From Photorhabdus namnaonensis (GTDB lineage Bacteria > Pseudomonadota > Gammaproteobacteria > Enterobacterales > Enterobacteriaceae), in the NCBI RefSeq assembly GCF_001684335.1, contig NZ_LOIC01000034.1, positions 79,101 to 143,100 on the forward strand: 64,000 nucleotides of DNA, written 5' to 3'. The position numbers were made by a program, and so were the translations under genes. Below are positions 53,694 to 63,960 of this stretch, in pieces; position 1 is the stretch's first letter, and the number at the start of each line of letters is the position of its first letter. The notes beneath the pieces are model-generated. The model searched no databases, was not told the origin of the DNA, and saw nothing but the letters and a program-made list of their open reading frames with translations.

Positions 53694-53987
53694 ATGTTAA
53701 ATAATGTTTGGCTAAACATTAAATTTTTAACTACAACTCACCATTGTCGGGTTGGGCTGTTTCATGAAGATGGTGGACCAATGTTCGATATATTTCACGC
53801 CTATTTTGTACTTAACTGTATTTGTCAAATTTTATATAAAATGTCTAATATATATTTCGATATTTATGAGGAAGAAATTAGATTACAATTTAATACTGCA
53901 TTGAAAAAATTTTTAGATACAAAAGAGATAATAGATCATCTGGCGGGAATTCAGTCCAATTTTTTCGATCTGAACATCCAAGATTAA
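53694..53987 (+). CDS. Unknown small protein inside the repeat-bounded insert
   Basis: 97 residues if started at ATG 53694 (MLNNVWLNIKF) with GGAAAAG upstream; 118 residues if started at 53631. Very AT-rich coding, no signal peptide, mixed hydrophobic middle (FHAYFVLNCICQILY), charged helical C-terminus. No family recognised. It may be an accessory gene of the insert that also holds the Rpn-type nuclease gene. Confidence 0.4.
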   Translation: MLNNVWLNIKFLTTTHHCRVGLFHEDGGPMFDIFHAYFVLNCICQILYKMSNIYFDIYEEEIRLQFNTALKKFLDTKEIIDHLAGIQSNFFDLNIQD

Positions 53988-54268
53988 CGGACAGATAAGT
54001 AATTGATATTTTGATGAGAGGGGATATTATTATGATAATGCAGGTTAAAACTCATTGAAATGAATGGCTTTCATAAAGTAGTTGTTGTGAATGTAATATT
54101 TTATCATTTTTTCTTTTCTGATATTTTATTATTTAGGCTCTTCTATTAATGCATTCGATAAAGATTTGCCTGAGGAAATCTGAGACAATGTTTTTTGTAA
54201 CTTGGTAGAAATACTATACCTTGACAATGAGTGGTAATGACTAACTGATAAAGACAGAGAAACAGATT

Positions 54269-55183
54269 GTGGCAAAGAAAAAAAAGCGGCCTCACCATGA
54301 TTCGTTATTTAAGCATTTTTTAACGCAGCCCGAAACGGCCAGGGAATTTTTATCCCTTTATCTGCCCGAAGAGATCCAGTTGTTGTGTGATTTAGCCACA
54401 TTGAAACTGGAATCCGGCAGTTTTGTGGATCGGCATTTACGTCAACTGCACAGTGATGTGCTGTACTCGGTTGAAACGGCCCGGGGACAGGGCTATATCT
54501 ATTGTCTGATTGAGCATCAGTCCACCCCTGACCCGCTGATGGCCTGGCGGCTGATGTATTATGCCATGTTAGCAATGGCGGCCCACCTGAAGAAAGGCCA
54601 TACTGAACTCCCTTTGGTGGCGCCGCTGCTGTTTTATCATGGGGAGGTTCGGCCATATCCTTACTCAAACCGGTGGCTGGATTGTTTTACGCTCCCCGAA
54701 CAGGCTGCCCGCTTATATCGTCAGGCGTTTCCGTTGGTGGACGTCAGTGCGCTCAGCGATGAAGAGATCCTGACACATAAAGGCGTTGCCCTGATGGAAC
54801 TGGTGCAAAAACATATTCGCTGCCGGGATATGCAGGAATGGCTCCTCCAATTGGTGGAACTCTTGAATGCAGGGTATAATACAACCGAGCAGCGCAATGT
54901 GGTGTTACGCTATATTTTACTGAATGGGCATACGCTGGATCTCTCCCAATTTGTCCATCAACTGATTGAACAATCTCCGGAGCATGAAACGATGTTGATG
55001 ACTATTGCAGAACAGCTTGAACAAAAAGGGCGCGAGCAAGGCCGAACAGAAGGTAGAGAGGAAGGTAAAGTGGAAGGTAAAGTGGAAACGGCTCGTGCCT
55101 TATTACGGCATGGCGTGAGTTTGGACATTATTGTCACCAGTACCGGACTGAGCCGGGATAGAATTGAAGCGTTAAAGCATTAA
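54269..55183 (+). CDS. Rpn/YhgA-type recombination-promoting nuclease
   Basis: A 304-residue protein. The N-terminal HHDSLFKHFLTQPETAREFL followed by SLYLPEE, then VLYSVET and YIYCLIEHQSTPDPLMAWRL (E-x-Q nuclease core), are typical of the PD-(D/E)xK RpnA-E/YhgA family, once called putative transposases. It ends with a low-complexity RE/EG repeat (EQGRTEGREEGKVEGKVE) and a helix. Starts with GTG 54269, as is common; no strong ribosome site. The family promotes recA-independent recombination in E. coli; some members may be anti-phage. It is followed by a terminator. Confidence 0.88.
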   Translation: MAKKKKRPHHDSLFKHFLTQPETAREFLSLYLPEEIQLLCDLATLKLESGSFVDRHLRQLHSDVLYSVETARGQGYIYCLIEHQSTPDPLMAWRLMYYAMLAMAAHLKKGHTELPLVAPLLFYHGEVRPYPYSNRWLDCFTLPEQAARLYRQAFPLVDVSALSDEEILTHKGVALMELVQKHIRCRDMQEWLLQLVELLNAGYNTTEQRNVVLRYILLNGHTLDLSQFVHQLIEQSPEHETMLMTIAEQLEQKGREQGRTEGREEGKVEGKVETARALLRHGVSLDIIVTSTGLSRDRIEALKH

Positions 55184-55204
55184 ATTAATCTTCTCTTTTA
55201 CAGT

Positions 55205-55240
55205 AAAATGCCGATATTCAAGATTGGCATTTTTGTTTTT
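55205..55240 (+). terminator. Terminator of rpn-like gene
   Basis: AAAATGCC/GGCATTTT arms (55205-55212, 55226-55233) followed by a T-rich tail TGTTTTTATTT. Confidence 0.8.
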
Positions 55241-55393
55241 ATTTATGGTTTATAGGGAGCGAAATGACACCTTAAGAGCATAGGGAACGCGATTAGGTGG
55301 GTTGTTTGCGGAAAAAAATGATTTGTTCTGTTTCGTCAAAACCTCAATTTTATTGCAATATTCTCCCCAGCAATTGGGTTGCCTGTTGAAAGA

Positions 55394-55480
55394 TAACGGG
55401 TATAGGTGGGATTATGGAAATCATAAACCCATTATTGATCGAAAATATTTACAATGACCAGGTTAATTGTTTCCAGCCAT
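55394..55480. repeat. Right copy of ~85-base direct repeat
   Basis: Contains the last ten codons of the intact HAD gene (55455-55480 core) and, to the left, a degraded copy of the thiC promoter region. It matches 53535-53622. Confidence 0.75.
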
Positions 55481-56111
55481 ATTGTTGTGCTTCGGCTTTT
55501 AAACGGGCATCGGCATTGACCGTAATGACTTCGTCGGCAAACTGACACATTGGAAGATCATTAATCGAATCACTGTAAAAGCGGATAATTTCAGGATGGC
55601 TATTTTGCTGTTCCAGCCACTGTTTTATCCGTTTTACTTTACCTTCACGAAAAGTCGCAATGCCATCTATTTTGCCGGTATAACAGCCATTTTCCATTAC
55701 CATATCAATGCCCAGTACCGTGTGAATATCCAATTCGGTAGCAATCTTTTTTACAATAAAAGAGACAGTAGCTGAGATAATAATGATTGGAATTTGTTGT
55801 TGTTGATATTCTGTAATTAGGGCTTTGGCTTGTGGATAAAATCGCGGTTTAATTTTTTCGTTAACAAATTCAGTCAGCCAAAGATCAATTTGTTCTTGTG
55901 GAACTTGATGCAGTGTTTGCAGACTAAATGCCAGATAACCACTCATATCCAGTGAGCCTGCGCCGTAATCAGCCATCATTTTTTTGTCTGCTTCAATAAA
56001 GCTTGGATCGGTAATGATGCCTTTTTCCCATAAAAACTCGGTCCATATAGCGCTGGAATCACCGGAGATTAAAGTGTCATCCAGATCAAATACGGCAAGC
56101 AGTTGTGACAT
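55449..56111 (-). CDS. HAD-IB phosphatase (SerB-like)
   Basis: 220 residues from ATG 56111 (MSQLLAVFDLDDTLISGDSS) with GAGGAG upstream; an upstream Met would add nine residues. DLDDT is motif I; IIIISATVSFI holds motif II; EGKVKRI supplies the motif III Lys; YSDSINDLPM is motif IV. This SerB/HAD-IB type includes phosphoserine and other small-molecule phosphatases. In E. coli the gene between thiC and nudC is rsd; here this HAD gene and an insert occupy that place. Confidence 0.88.
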   Translation of the reverse strand: MSQLLAVFDLDDTLISGDSSAIWTEFLWEKGIITDPSFIEADKKMMADYGAGSLDMSGYLAFSLQTLHQVPQEQIDLWLTEFVNEKIKPRFYPQAKALITEYQQQQIPIIIISATVSFIVKKIATELDIHTVLGIDMVMENGCYTGKIDGIATFREGKVKRIKQWLEQQNSHPEIIRFYSDSINDLPMCQFADEVITVNADARLKAEAQQYGWKQLTWSL

Positions 56112-56266
56112 GGTGTTGTGCTCCTCGGACCAAAGCATATTAATAGTTGAGAATAATGCTGATTACTGTCAAAGAGGGCAATATGGTCTATGACAATAGT
56201 AATAAAGCACGCTTTTTTGATTAAAAAGCGTATGATTCATACAGATATTAAAATTAATATGTCATA

Positions 56267-57040
56267 GTGATGATGCGACAACAAATTACAGGTACAGAAC
56301 GTGGCTGGTGGGTTATCAGCGATGAAAATCGTATTTGGCTCCCTAAAGGCGAATTACCTTTTGGCATGGCGACTCAATGGTCACTGCAAGGAAAAATAGC
56401 TTTGTCTATCGGTGAGTGGCAAGGTGAGAAAGTTTGGCTTATTCGTCAGAAAATGGCTTCAAATATGGTTTCTTTACGGCAAATTGTTGCAAGTGATCGT
56501 GGCTTGTTTCAATTAGCTGGTCGAGGAGTACAATTGGCGGAGTTTTATCGCTCTCATCAATATTGTGGTTATTGCGGTAATGAAATGCACCATAGTGTCA
56601 GTGAATGGGTTTGTCTGTGTCATCACTGCCAAGAACGTTATTATCCGCAGATAGCGCCTTGTATTATTGTCGGTATTCGTCGGGATGATCATATTTTGCT
56701 GGCTCAACATCAGCGCCATCGTGGAGGCATTTACACAGTACTGGCGGGATTTGTCGAAGTCGGTGAAACACTCGAAGAAGCTGTGGCCCGAGAAGTGGTG
56801 GAAGAGAGTAATATTAAAATTCGCAACTTACGTTATGTGGCTTCTCAACCGTGGCCTTTTCCTCATTCATTGATGATGGCATTTCTGGCTGATTATGACA
56901 GTGGGGAGATTCGTCATGATCCGAAAGAGCTGATTAGTGCGAATTGGTATCACTATGAGCAACTGCCATTGATTCCACCACCCAATACTATTGCTCGTCG
57001 GTTGATTGAAGATACGATTGTTCTGTGCCGAAATGCGTAA
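56267..57040 (+). CDS. nudC: NAD+ pyrophosphatase / RNA deNADding enzyme NudC
   Basis: 257 residues, as in E. coli. Zinc ligands are CGYCGNEMH and CLCHHC; the Nudix box is [20 protein letters not shown]; the NADH-pyrophosphatase signature SQPWPFPHS follows. It hydrolyses NAD(H) and NAD caps of RNA. Start is uncertain among GTG 56267, ATG 56270 and ATG 56273. Confidence 0.96.
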   Translation: MMMRQQITGTERGWWVISDENRIWLPKGELPFGMATQWSLQGKIALSIGEWQGEKVWLIRQKMASNMVSLRQIVASDRGLFQLAGRGVQLAEFYRSHQYCGYCGNEMHHSVSEWVCLCHHCQERYYPQIAPCIIVGIRRDDHILLAQHQRHRGGIYTVLAGFVEVGETLEEAVAREVVEESNIKIRNLRYVASQPWPFPHSLMMAFLADYDSGEIRHDPKELISANWYHYEQLPLIPPPNTIARRLIEDTIVLCRNA

Positions 57041-57149
57041 TCTACAGTTTGGCGCAATTCAACGGGAGAGATCTACCTGTCATGTTACAATGACGCCTAA
57101 TCAATTGTAGTCAGATTATATTGCGGCCAATAAATAGATGGAGCCTGTC

Positions 57150-58214
57150 ATGAATGAGCTGAAAAATGACCGTTATTTGCGAGCTTTATTACGTCAACCC
57201 GTTGATATTACACCTGTTTGGATGATGAGACAGGCTGGTCGTTATTTGCCTGAGTATCAAGCTACTCGCGCTGAAGCCGGTGATTTTATTTCTTTGTGTA
57301 AAAACACTGAGCTTGCATGTGAAGTCACTTTACAACCTTTGCGGCGTTATCCACTGGATGCGGCAATTCTCTTCTCTGATATTCTCACCATCCCTGATGC
57401 TATGGGACTGGGACTCTATTTTGAAACAGGTGAAGGTCCGCGTTTTAAATCTCCTATTTTAAATCGTGCGGATGTGGAGAAACTGCCGGTGCCTGATCCG
57501 GAAATGGAGCTGGGTTATGTGATGGATGCAGTACGTGCGATTCGTAAGGCACTGACGGGTCAGGTTCCTCTAATTGGCTTTTCCGGTAGTCCGTGGACAC
57601 TGGCGACTTATATGGTGGAAGGTGGCAGTAGTAAGGCATTCACTAAAATCAAAAAAATGATGTATGTCGAACCTGCCGTAATGCATCTATTGCTGGATAA
57701 GCTGGCAGACAGCGTTATTCTTTATCTCAATGCTCAGATTAAAGCAGGCGCTCAGTCTGTAATGGTTTTTGATACTTGGGGCGGAGTACTGACGGGGCGG
57801 GATTATCGGGAATTTTCCTTGCATTATATGCATAAGATTGTTGATGGCCTGATCCGTGAAAATGGAGGTCGTCGTGTGCCGGTGACACTATTTACTAAAG
57901 GTGGCGGACAATGGCTGGAAGCAATGGCTGAAACCGGTTGTGATGCGCTTGGTCTGGATTGGACGACAGATATTGCCGATGCCCGTCGTCGTGTGGGAAA
58001 TAAAGTTGCTTTGCAAGGCAACATGGACCCATCCATGTTATACGCTTCTCCAGAGCGGATTGAACAGGAAGTTTCGACAATTTTACAAGGTTTTGGCGCG
58101 GGTTCTGGTCATGTCTTTAACCTTGGTCATGGTATCCATCAGGATGTACTGCCGGAACACGCAGGTGTATTTGTTGAGGCTGTACATAACCTTTCAACTA
58201 AATATCATCAGTAA
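57150..58214 (+). CDS. hemE: Uroporphyrinogen decarboxylase HemE
   Basis: 354 residues (E. coli 354). It starts [20 protein letters not shown] at 57150, with GGAG seven bases upstream; an upstream ATG at 57138 precedes that site. The signature [15 protein letters not shown] is present, as are [17 protein letters not shown] and [11 protein letters not shown]. Converts uroporphyrinogen III to coproporphyrinogen III in heme synthesis. Four bases before nfi. Confidence 0.98.
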   Translation: MNELKNDRYLRALLRQPVDITPVWMMRQAGRYLPEYQATRAEAGDFISLCKNTELACEVTLQPLRRYPLDAAILFSDILTIPDAMGLGLYFETGEGPRFKSPILNRADVEKLPVPDPEMELGYVMDAVRAIRKALTGQVPLIGFSGSPWTLATYMVEGGSSKAFTKIKKMMYVEPAVMHLLLDKLADSVILYLNAQIKAGAQSVMVFDTWGGVLTGRDYREFSLHYMHKIVDGLIRENGGRRVPVTLFTKGGGQWLEAMAETGCDALGLDWTTDIADARRRVGNKVALQGNMDPSMLYASPERIEQEVSTILQGFGAGSGHVFNLGHGIHQDVLPEHAGVFVEAVHNLSTKYHQ

Positions 58215-58218
58215 GAAT

Positions 58219-58887
58219 ATGATTAATACGAAAGCGCTACGTCAGGAGCAAATAGCAAAGGCTCAACAGGTTATCCGTTATGATGATTTTCCCCCACCTA
58301 AATTGATTGCTGGTGCTGATGTAGGCTTTGAACAGCAAGGAGCGATTACCCGGGCAGCGATAGCGGTTCTCTCTTATCCTGCCCTTGAACTGGTGGAATA
58401 TCAGATAGCCCGAATTGAAACTACTCTGCCTTATATTCCCGGTTTACTCTCTTTCCGTGAATACCCTGCATTAATGGCTGCTTGGCAGTTGTTGAAACAC
58501 ATACCTGATCTAGTGATGGTGGATGGTCATGGCATTGCTCATCCACGCCGTTTAGGTGTTGCCAGCCATTTTGGTTTATTAGCAAATGTACCTACAATTG
58601 GTGTGGCAAAACGTCGTTTATGTGGTGAGAGTGAACTATTGGGAGAACAGCCTGGCAGTTGTCAACCTTTGATTGATAAAGAAGAGCAGATTGGTTGGGT
58701 ATGGAGGAGTAAAAAACGTTGTAATCCGTTGTATATTTCTACAGGGCACCGAATCAGTCTTGATAGTGCATTGTTATGGGTGGAACGTTGTATGAAAGGT
58801 TATCGTCTGCCTGAAACAACCCGTTGGGCAGATGGCGCAGCCTCAAATAGACCATTTTTTGAACAAATGATACAGAAAAATCCTTAA
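58219..58887 (+). CDS. nfi: Endonuclease V Nfi
   Basis: 222 residues from ATG 58219 ([11 protein letters not shown]). It cleaves DNA near deaminated bases such as hypoxanthine. Active-site features are AGADVGF (catalytic Asp), [10 protein letters not shown] (Glu), [19 protein letters not shown] and [17 protein letters not shown]. Coupled to hemE as in E. coli. Confidence 0.97.
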   Translation: MINTKALRQEQIAKAQQVIRYDDFPPPKLIAGADVGFEQQGAITRAAIAVLSYPALELVEYQIARIETTLPYIPGLLSFREYPALMAAWQLLKHIPDLVMVDGHGIAHPRRLGVASHFGLLANVPTIGVAKRRLCGESELLGEQPGSCQPLIDKEEQIGWVWRSKKRCNPLYISTGHRISLDSALLWVERCMKGYRLPETTRWADGAASNRPFFEQMIQKNP

Positions 58888-58963
58888 ATTCGGTGTAAGC
58901 GTGTGGATATTCTTGAATTTCAGGTAAACTGCGGAGCAAATTGTGCATAATGAGTAAAAACTA

Positions 58964-59554
58964 ATGTTACGAAACCCGATACATTTACGGCTGGAAAAAC
59001 TTGAAAGCTGGCAGCATCTGACCTTTATGGCAAGTCTGTGCGAACGGATGTATCCAAATTACCAGATGTTCTGTCTTCAGACAGCGTTTGCAGAACCGGC
59101 TATTTACCGCCGTATTCTGGATTTGGTGTGGGAAATATTAGTTGTAAAAGATGCCAAAGTGAATTTTGATAATCAGTTGGAAAAGTTGGAACAAGCTATT
59201 CCCTCAGCGGATGATTACGATATTTACGGTGTGTACCCGGCAATTGATGCATGTATTGCATTAGGGGAAACTGTTCATGCTCGTCTGAGTGGTGAAACAT
59301 TGGAGCATGCAATTGCAGTGAGTGAAATTTCAATTCGCACCGTTGCTATGCTTGAAATGACTCAGGCCGGGAAAGAAATGACCGATGAAGAACTGAAAAT
59401 GTTACCTGCTATTGAACAAGAGTGGGATATCCAATGGGAAATTTATCGCTTATTGGTTAGCTGCGAAGAGCGGGATATTGAGTTGATTAAAGGATTGAAA
59501 GCTGACCTCCGGGAGTCAGGAACGAGTAACATTGGCATAAATTTAACGCAGTAA
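58964..59554 (+). CDS. yjaG: YjaG-family protein (DUF416)
   Basis: 196 residues, the same length as E. coli YjaG. Family blocks are HLTFMASLCERMYPNYQMFC, DDYDIYGVYPAIDACIALGE and EWDIQWEIYRLL. All-helical, cytosolic, function unknown. Conserved place between nfi and hupA. Confidence 0.93.
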   Translation: MLRNPIHLRLEKLESWQHLTFMASLCERMYPNYQMFCLQTAFAEPAIYRRILDLVWEILVVKDAKVNFDNQLEKLEQAIPSADDYDIYGVYPAIDACIALGETVHARLSGETLEHAIAVSEISIRTVAMLEMTQAGKEMTDEELKMLPAIEQEWDIQWEIYRLLVSCEERDIELIKGLKADLRESGTSNIGINLTQ

Positions 59555-59740
59555 AGTGAAAAAACGTGATTTAATGCTTTAAATGCCATGTTCAAAGGCT
59601 TCACTTTTGCCCCCACTCTGTTCTACATTTGGGGGGTGAAAAGAAGTGGCTATCGGTGCGTGTATGCAGGGGTGCTGTCATTCGGCATATCCGTCGCACT
59701 CGATGCTTTGCAAACGATAAACACACTGTAAGGATAATCT

Positions 59741-60013
59741 ATGAATAAGACTGAATTAGTTGATGCAATCGCAGAAAGCACAGACCTGACTAAAGCTCAG
59801 GCAAAGGCTGCTCTGGAATCAACTTTGAATGCAATCACCGAATCCCTGAAAGCGGGTGATTCAGTACAACTGGTAGGTTTTGGTACTTTCAAAGTTAATC
59901 ATCGTGCAGAACGTACTGGCCGTAACCCGCAAACCGGTAAAGAAATTACAATCGCGGCTGCAAACGTACCCGCTTTCTCCGCTGGTAAGGCTCTGAAAGA
60001 CGCAGTTAAATAA
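59741..60013 (+). CDS. hupA: DNA-binding protein HU-alpha
   Basis: 90 residues: [12 protein letters not shown]..., DNA-binding beta-arm with [20 protein letters not shown] and intercalating Pro in NPQTG, end ALKDAVK. The ribosome site is AAGGA. Nucleoid architectural protein, followed by its own terminator. Confidence 0.98.
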   Translation: MNKTELVDAIAESTDLTKAQAKAALESTLNAITESLKAGDSVQLVGFGTFKVNHRAERTGRNPQTGKEITIAAANVPAFSAGKALKDAVK

Positions 60014-60018
60014 TTTCA

Positions 60019-60723
60019 TTGCAAAAAAGAAAAAATAGAAGGGGTATTATTTATCCCCTTTTGTTGGTTCGTCAGGGGCTGATGACACTAGGATTCGTCT
60101 TCGCGCTCAGCGCCTGTACCAATCAACTTAAAGAACCTTCTTTCAGCGCAAGTGGATTCATTGCCGATGATGGCGTTGTCCGCTTGTGGCGCCTCAACGA
60201 TCAGGATAGTAAACCTCGGGTGCTGATGAGAGTTTACAGCCCCTACCGTAATGACAATACCGTCGTGACTTTTTATGAATATAAGCATGGCGATTTGCGC
60301 CAAATTCGTCGTGAAATTTTGAGTGATAAAAATCCACTGTCTGAACAGCTTCGTTTGGATAAATCCGGTGATGTGATTTTTATGCAAAAGCAGTCGAAAG
60401 CGCGGCGTGAACTCCTCTCCAGCGATGATATTGTTCGTATGCAGTTTGACGCTAAACGGACGCTTGAATTAAGTGATGCGTTGATCGCGGGAAATGTACG
60501 TTTGATGCAAGGGCACTGGAATAACGGTAAAGTCACTACCTGTGCAGGTGAAACGATTTCTGTTGAGTTTGAATCTTACGCGAGGTTATGGCTTGAACAG
60601 CGCGAAAAAAGCAGCTACGGCCAATTAACCATTGCTTGGTTGGAAGCGCCTGTTGGCCGCGAATTATTGTTGGTAGCCAATAATGATTTTTGTCGTTGGG
60701 AACCGACGAAGGACAGCCTCTGA
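60019..60723 (+). CDS. yjaH: DUF1481 lipoprotein, YjaH-like
   Basis: Up to 234 residues. A lipobox-like LSAC lies at about residue 32 after MTLGFVFA, so it is probably a lipoprotein. The start is doubtful. TTG 60019 gives the full length, but the hupA terminator hairpin (60039-60067) lies inside; TTG 60064 (signal MVRQGLMTLG...) or ATG 60082 with AGGGG upstream are alternatives. The body contains FYEYKHGDLRQIRREIL and GHWNNGKVTTCAGE. Function unknown in E. coli; conserved neighbour of hupA and purD. Confidence 0.85.
   Translation: MQKRKNRRGIIYPLLLVRQGLMTLGFVFALSACTNQLKEPSFSASGFIADDGVVRLWRLNDQDSKPRVLMRVYSPYRNDNTVVTFYEYKHGDLRQIRREILSDKNPLSEQLRLDKSGDVIFMQKQSKARRELLSSDDIVRMQFDAKRTLELSDALIAGNVRLMQGHWNNGKVTTCAGETISVEFESYARLWLEQREKSSYGQLTIAWLEAPVGRELLLVANNDFCRWEPTKDSL
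60039..60067 (+). terminator. hupA terminator
   Basis: AAGGGG/CCCCTT stem (60039-60044, 60055-60060) followed by TTGTTGG-type T-rich tail, 26 bases after the hupA stop. Confidence 0.7.
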
Positions 60724-60738
60724 CCTTCGTCAGTTTTA
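60705..60738 (+). terminator. Terminator of yjaH-like gene
   Basis: GACGAAGG (60705-60712) pairs with CCTTCGTC (60724-60731), followed by AGTTTTATG. The 5' arm lies within the last codons of the gene, and purD ends just beyond on the other strand. Confidence 0.75.
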
Positions 60739-60741
60739 TGA

Positions 60742-62025
60742 TTACTTCAATCGGTTAATTGCCCGATATCCGATATCCTTACGGTAAAAATAGCTATTCC
60801 ATTCAATCTCTTCTGCTTGTTGGTAGGCATTTTTCTGTGCATCTATAATGGTTTCGCCCAGTGCTGTAACACACAGAACGCGTCCACCGGCGGTAATAAC
60901 TTCACTACCTTTCATTGCCGTACCTGCATGGAAAACCTTGCTACTTTCATTTTCTTGTTGGGGCAAGCCATGAATAATATCCCCTTTGTGATAATCAGCA
61001 GGATACCCGCCGGCAGCGAGTACCACACCCAGAGCAGGGCGTTCATCCCAATGAGAGGTTTTACCTGCGAGTTCTCCTTTTGCACCAGCTAAACAGAGTT
61101 CAACAAGATCAGAGCGCATACGCATCATGATGGGTTGAGTTTCCGGATCGCCAAAGCGACAATTAAATTCGATGACTTTTGGCTCGCCATTTTCGTTGAT
61201 CATCAAGCCGGCATAAAGAAAACCAGTATAGACATGATTCTCAGCCGCCATACCATTAACGGTAGGATAAATAATCTCTTCCATAATACGCTGGTGGGTT
61301 TCATCGGTGACGACCGGAGCGGGAGAATAGGCTCCCATACCGCCGGTATTTGGGCCCGTGTCACCGTCACCTATGCGTTTATGATCCTGACTGGTCGCCA
61401 TTGGAATAACATTTTTGCCATCGACCATAACGATAAAACTAGCTTCTTCACCCGTTAAAAATTCTTCAATAACAATACGATGGCCTGCATCACCAAACGC
61501 ATTTCCTGCTAGCATATCTTTTATGGCGGCTTGGGCTTCTTCCAGTGTCATCGCAACAATCACACCTTTACCCGCAGCCAGCCCGTCAGCTTTTATAACA
61601 ATAGGGACGCCGACTTTATCCAGGTAAGCAAGAGCCGGTTCGATTTCTGTGAAATTCTGGTAAGCCGCAGTTGGGATTTGATGGCGCGCCAGAAAATCTT
61701 TGGTGAAGGCTTTTGAACCTTCTAATTGAGCGGCCGCCTGAGTTGGGCCAAAAATAGTTAACCCGGCTTTTTGGAATGCATCGACAATACCCATCACCAA
61801 TGGCGCTTCAGGACCAACGATAGTCAGCCCAATATTATGGCTTTGTGCAAATACCAACAAGCCGTTGATATCTGTCGCTGAGATGGCGATATTTTCGAGA
61901 TTGCTTTCTAAAGCCGTTCCCGCATTTCCTGGAGCAACATAGACTTGATCAGCTAAAGGAGATTGAGCTGTTTTCCATGCCAGAGCATGTTCGCGTCCAC
62001 CGCCACCAACAATTAAAATATTCAT
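60742..62025 (-). CDS. purD: Phosphoribosylamine-glycine ligase PurD
   Basis: 427 residues (E. coli 429). ATP-grasp enzyme of purine synthesis. It starts MNILIVGGGGREHALAWK; features are KADGLAAGKGVIVA (ATP loop), SQDHKRIGDGDTGPNTGGMG, and EFNCRFGDPETQPIM (metal site). Second gene of purHD, 21 bases after purH. Confidence 0.98.
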   Translation of the reverse strand: MNILIVGGGGREHALAWKTAQSPLADQVYVAPGNAGTALESNLENIAISATDINGLLVFAQSHNIGLTIVGPEAPLVMGIVDAFQKAGLTIFGPTQAAAQLEGSKAFTKDFLARHQIPTAAYQNFTEIEPALAYLDKVGVPIVIKADGLAAGKGVIVAMTLEEAQAAIKDMLAGNAFGDAGHRIVIEEFLTGEEASFIVMVDGKNVIPMATSQDHKRIGDGDTGPNTGGMGAYSPAPVVTDETHQRIMEEIIYPTVNGMAAENHVYTGFLYAGLMINENGEPKVIEFNCRFGDPETQPIMMRMRSDLVELCLAGAKGELAGKTSHWDERPALGVVLAAGGYPADYHKGDIIHGLPQQENESSKVFHAGTAMKGSEVITAGGRVLCVTALGETIIDAQKNAYQQAEEIEWNSYFYRKDIGYRAINRLK

Positions 62026-62046
62026 CAGATTAACTCCTGTTATTGA

Positions 62047-63636
62047 TTAGTGGCGAAAGTGGCGCATGCCGGTGAAAATCATAGCAATACCGTGTTCATC
62101 AGCCGCGGCAATCACTTCGTCGTCACGGATTGAACCGCCGGGTTGGATAATGCAACTCACGCCGACAACTGCGGCGGCATCAATACCGTCACGGAATGGG
62201 AAAAATGCGTCAGACGCCATTGCACATCCCTGAACTTCCAAGCCTTCATCGGCTGCTTTGATCCCTGCAATTTTTGCGGAATAGACACGGCTCATTTGGC
62301 CTGCGCCAATACCGATGGTCATATCATTTTTTGCGTAAACAATGGCATTGGATTTGACAAACTTAGCAACCTTCCAGCAGAACAGAGCATCTTTCATTTC
62401 TTGCTCAGTAGGTTGACGTTTGGAAACTACACGTAAGTTAGTTGCTGCTACCATCCCAAGATCGCGATCTTGTACCAACAGACCTCCATTAACTCGTTTA
62501 AAATCAAGGCCAGCAATTCGGGTTTCCCATTCACCACATACCAGAACGCGGACATTTTGCTTAGTAGCCAATATCGGCAATGCCTCTTCATCCACTGAGG
62601 GGGCGATAATCACCTCTACAAATTGGCGGTCGATAATGGTTTGAGCGGTCTTAGCATCAAGTTCACGGTTGAAAGCAATAATGCCGCCGAAAGCGGAGGT
62701 TGGATCTGTCTTGAATGCGCGATCATAAGCTTCGTAAATGTCTTTCCCAATTGCTACACCGCATGGATTAGCGTGCTTAACAATAACGCATGCGGACTCG
62801 GTGAATTCTTTAACGCATTCCAAGGCTGCATCTGTATCTGCAATGTTATTATAGGAAAGAGCTTTACCTTGTAACTGAGTTGCAGTTGCAATAGATGATT
62901 CAGAGAGATTCTCTTCTATATAGAAAGCAGCATCCTGATGACTGTTCTCACCGTAGCGCATATCTTGCTTTTTAATAAAATTCAAATTCAGAGTACGGGG
63001 GAAACGCCCTGATGGCTGAGTAGTATCGCCATAATAAGGAGGAACTAGCTTGCCAAAATAGTTAGCAATCATGCTGTCATAAGCGGCGGTGTGTTCAAAA
63101 GCCTGAATGGCTAAATCGAAGCGAGTCGATTGTGTTAATGAACCCTGATTGTTGTCCATCTCTTCAATGATTTTTTCATAATCATTACTATTAACCACAA
63201 TTGCTACATCTTTATGGTTCTTAGCCGCAGAACGAACCATAGTTGGGCCGCCGATATCAATGTTTTCAACAGCATCTGCTAAAGTGCAATCGGGTTTAGC
63301 TACGGTCTGGGCGAATGGATATAGATTCACAACCACCATATCGATCGGTGAGATTTGGTGTTGTGCCATGATTTTATCATCTTGTCCACGGCGGCCAAGG
63401 ATTCCGCCATGTACTTTAGGATGCAACGTCTTAACACGGCCATCCATCATTTCAGGAAAGCCGGTGTAATCTGAAACTTCAGTAACCTTTAGATCTGATT
63501 CAGCGAGTAAACGAGCTGTGCCACCAGTGGAAAGCAATTCGACACCGCGTTGAGATAAGGCTTTTGCAAATTCAACAACCCCTGATTTATCGGAAACGCT
63601 AAGCAGGGCACGACGGATTGGACGAAGCTGTTGCAT
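62047..63636 (-). CDS. purH: Bifunctional AICAR transformylase/IMP cyclohydrolase PurH
   Basis: 529 residues from ATG 63636 ([20 protein letters not shown]), exactly the E. coli length; an in-frame Met 12 codons upstream is not conserved. The N-terminal cyclohydrolase half shows [11 protein letters not shown] and [18 protein letters not shown]; the transformylase half shows [14 protein letters not shown] (catalytic Lys-His) and [14 protein letters not shown]. Last two steps to IMP. Confidence 0.98.
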   Translation of the reverse strand: MQQLRPIRRALLSVSDKSGVVEFAKALSQRGVELLSTGGTARLLAESDLKVTEVSDYTGFPEMMDGRVKTLHPKVHGGILGRRGQDDKIMAQHQISPIDMVVVNLYPFAQTVAKPDCTLADAVENIDIGGPTMVRSAAKNHKDVAIVVNSNDYEKIIEEMDNNQGSLTQSTRFDLAIQAFEHTAAYDSMIANYFGKLVPPYYGDTTQPSGRFPRTLNLNFIKKQDMRYGENSHQDAAFYIEENLSESSIATATQLQGKALSYNNIADTDAALECVKEFTESACVIVKHANPCGVAIGKDIYEAYDRAFKTDPTSAFGGIIAFNRELDAKTAQTIIDRQFVEVIIAPSVDEEALPILATKQNVRVLVCGEWETRIAGLDFKRVNGGLLVQDRDLGMVAATNLRVVSKRQPTEQEMKDALFCWKVAKFVKSNAIVYAKNDMTIGIGAGQMSRVYSAKIAGIKAADEGLEVQGCAMASDAFFPFRDGIDAAAVVGVSCIIQPGGSIRDDEVIAAADEHGIAMIFTGMRHFRH

Positions 63637-63772
63637 TGATTTGATCCCTTGGATTTTGTAAGGCAGTAACATGTTATTGGAAAGAACCCACTATATCAGG
63701 ACATAAAAAATGGGCACTGCAATAACATTTCAATATAGTCAGATAAAATCGCTTGATGATTTTAACCACCGG

Positions 63773-63794
63773 ATTGTAACGAAAACGTTTGCGT
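63773..63794 (-). promoter_or_regulatory. purHD PurR operator and -10
   Basis: ACGAAAACGTTTGCGT (63779-63794) matches the PurR consensus ACGCAAACGTTTNCGT at 15 positions. On the minus strand, TACAAT (63773-63778) directly after it is a good -10, so PurR would block RNA polymerase. It corresponds to the known purHD control in E. coli. Confidence 0.88.
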
Positions 63795-63904
63795 GATGCT
63801 CGATAAATTTTCATCCAACTAGCCATTTGTGGATAAATCTGTTGGTAAGTAGGTATAAGGTGGTGTGTTGCTGTGGAATTAATCAAACGATCAATTTTTT
63901 TCAA

Positions 63905-63960
63905 AATAATTATTGCCAGCGTCAAAGAACTCCCTATAATGCGCCACCACTGACCGACAC
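63905..63960 (+). promoter_or_regulatory. rRNA operon P1 promoter
   Basis: TTGCCA (63913-63918), 16 bases, TATAAT (63935-63940), then GCGCCACCACTGACC, the GC-rich discriminator of E. coli rrn P1 (CTCCCTATAATGCGCCACCACTGAC). An A/T-rich UP-like stretch precedes the -35. In E. coli rrnE lies next to purH in this same layout, so a 16S gene should start a few hundred bases beyond the window. Confidence 0.93.

Noticed and set aside
57901..58218. N-terminal extension of the nfi frame by 106 codons
   Set aside because: It lies inside hemE in another frame; the conserved Nfi start is at 58219.
63674..63925. 83-codon minus-strand frame upstream of purH
   Set aside because: It covers the PurR operator and the rrn P1 region; no protein similarity.
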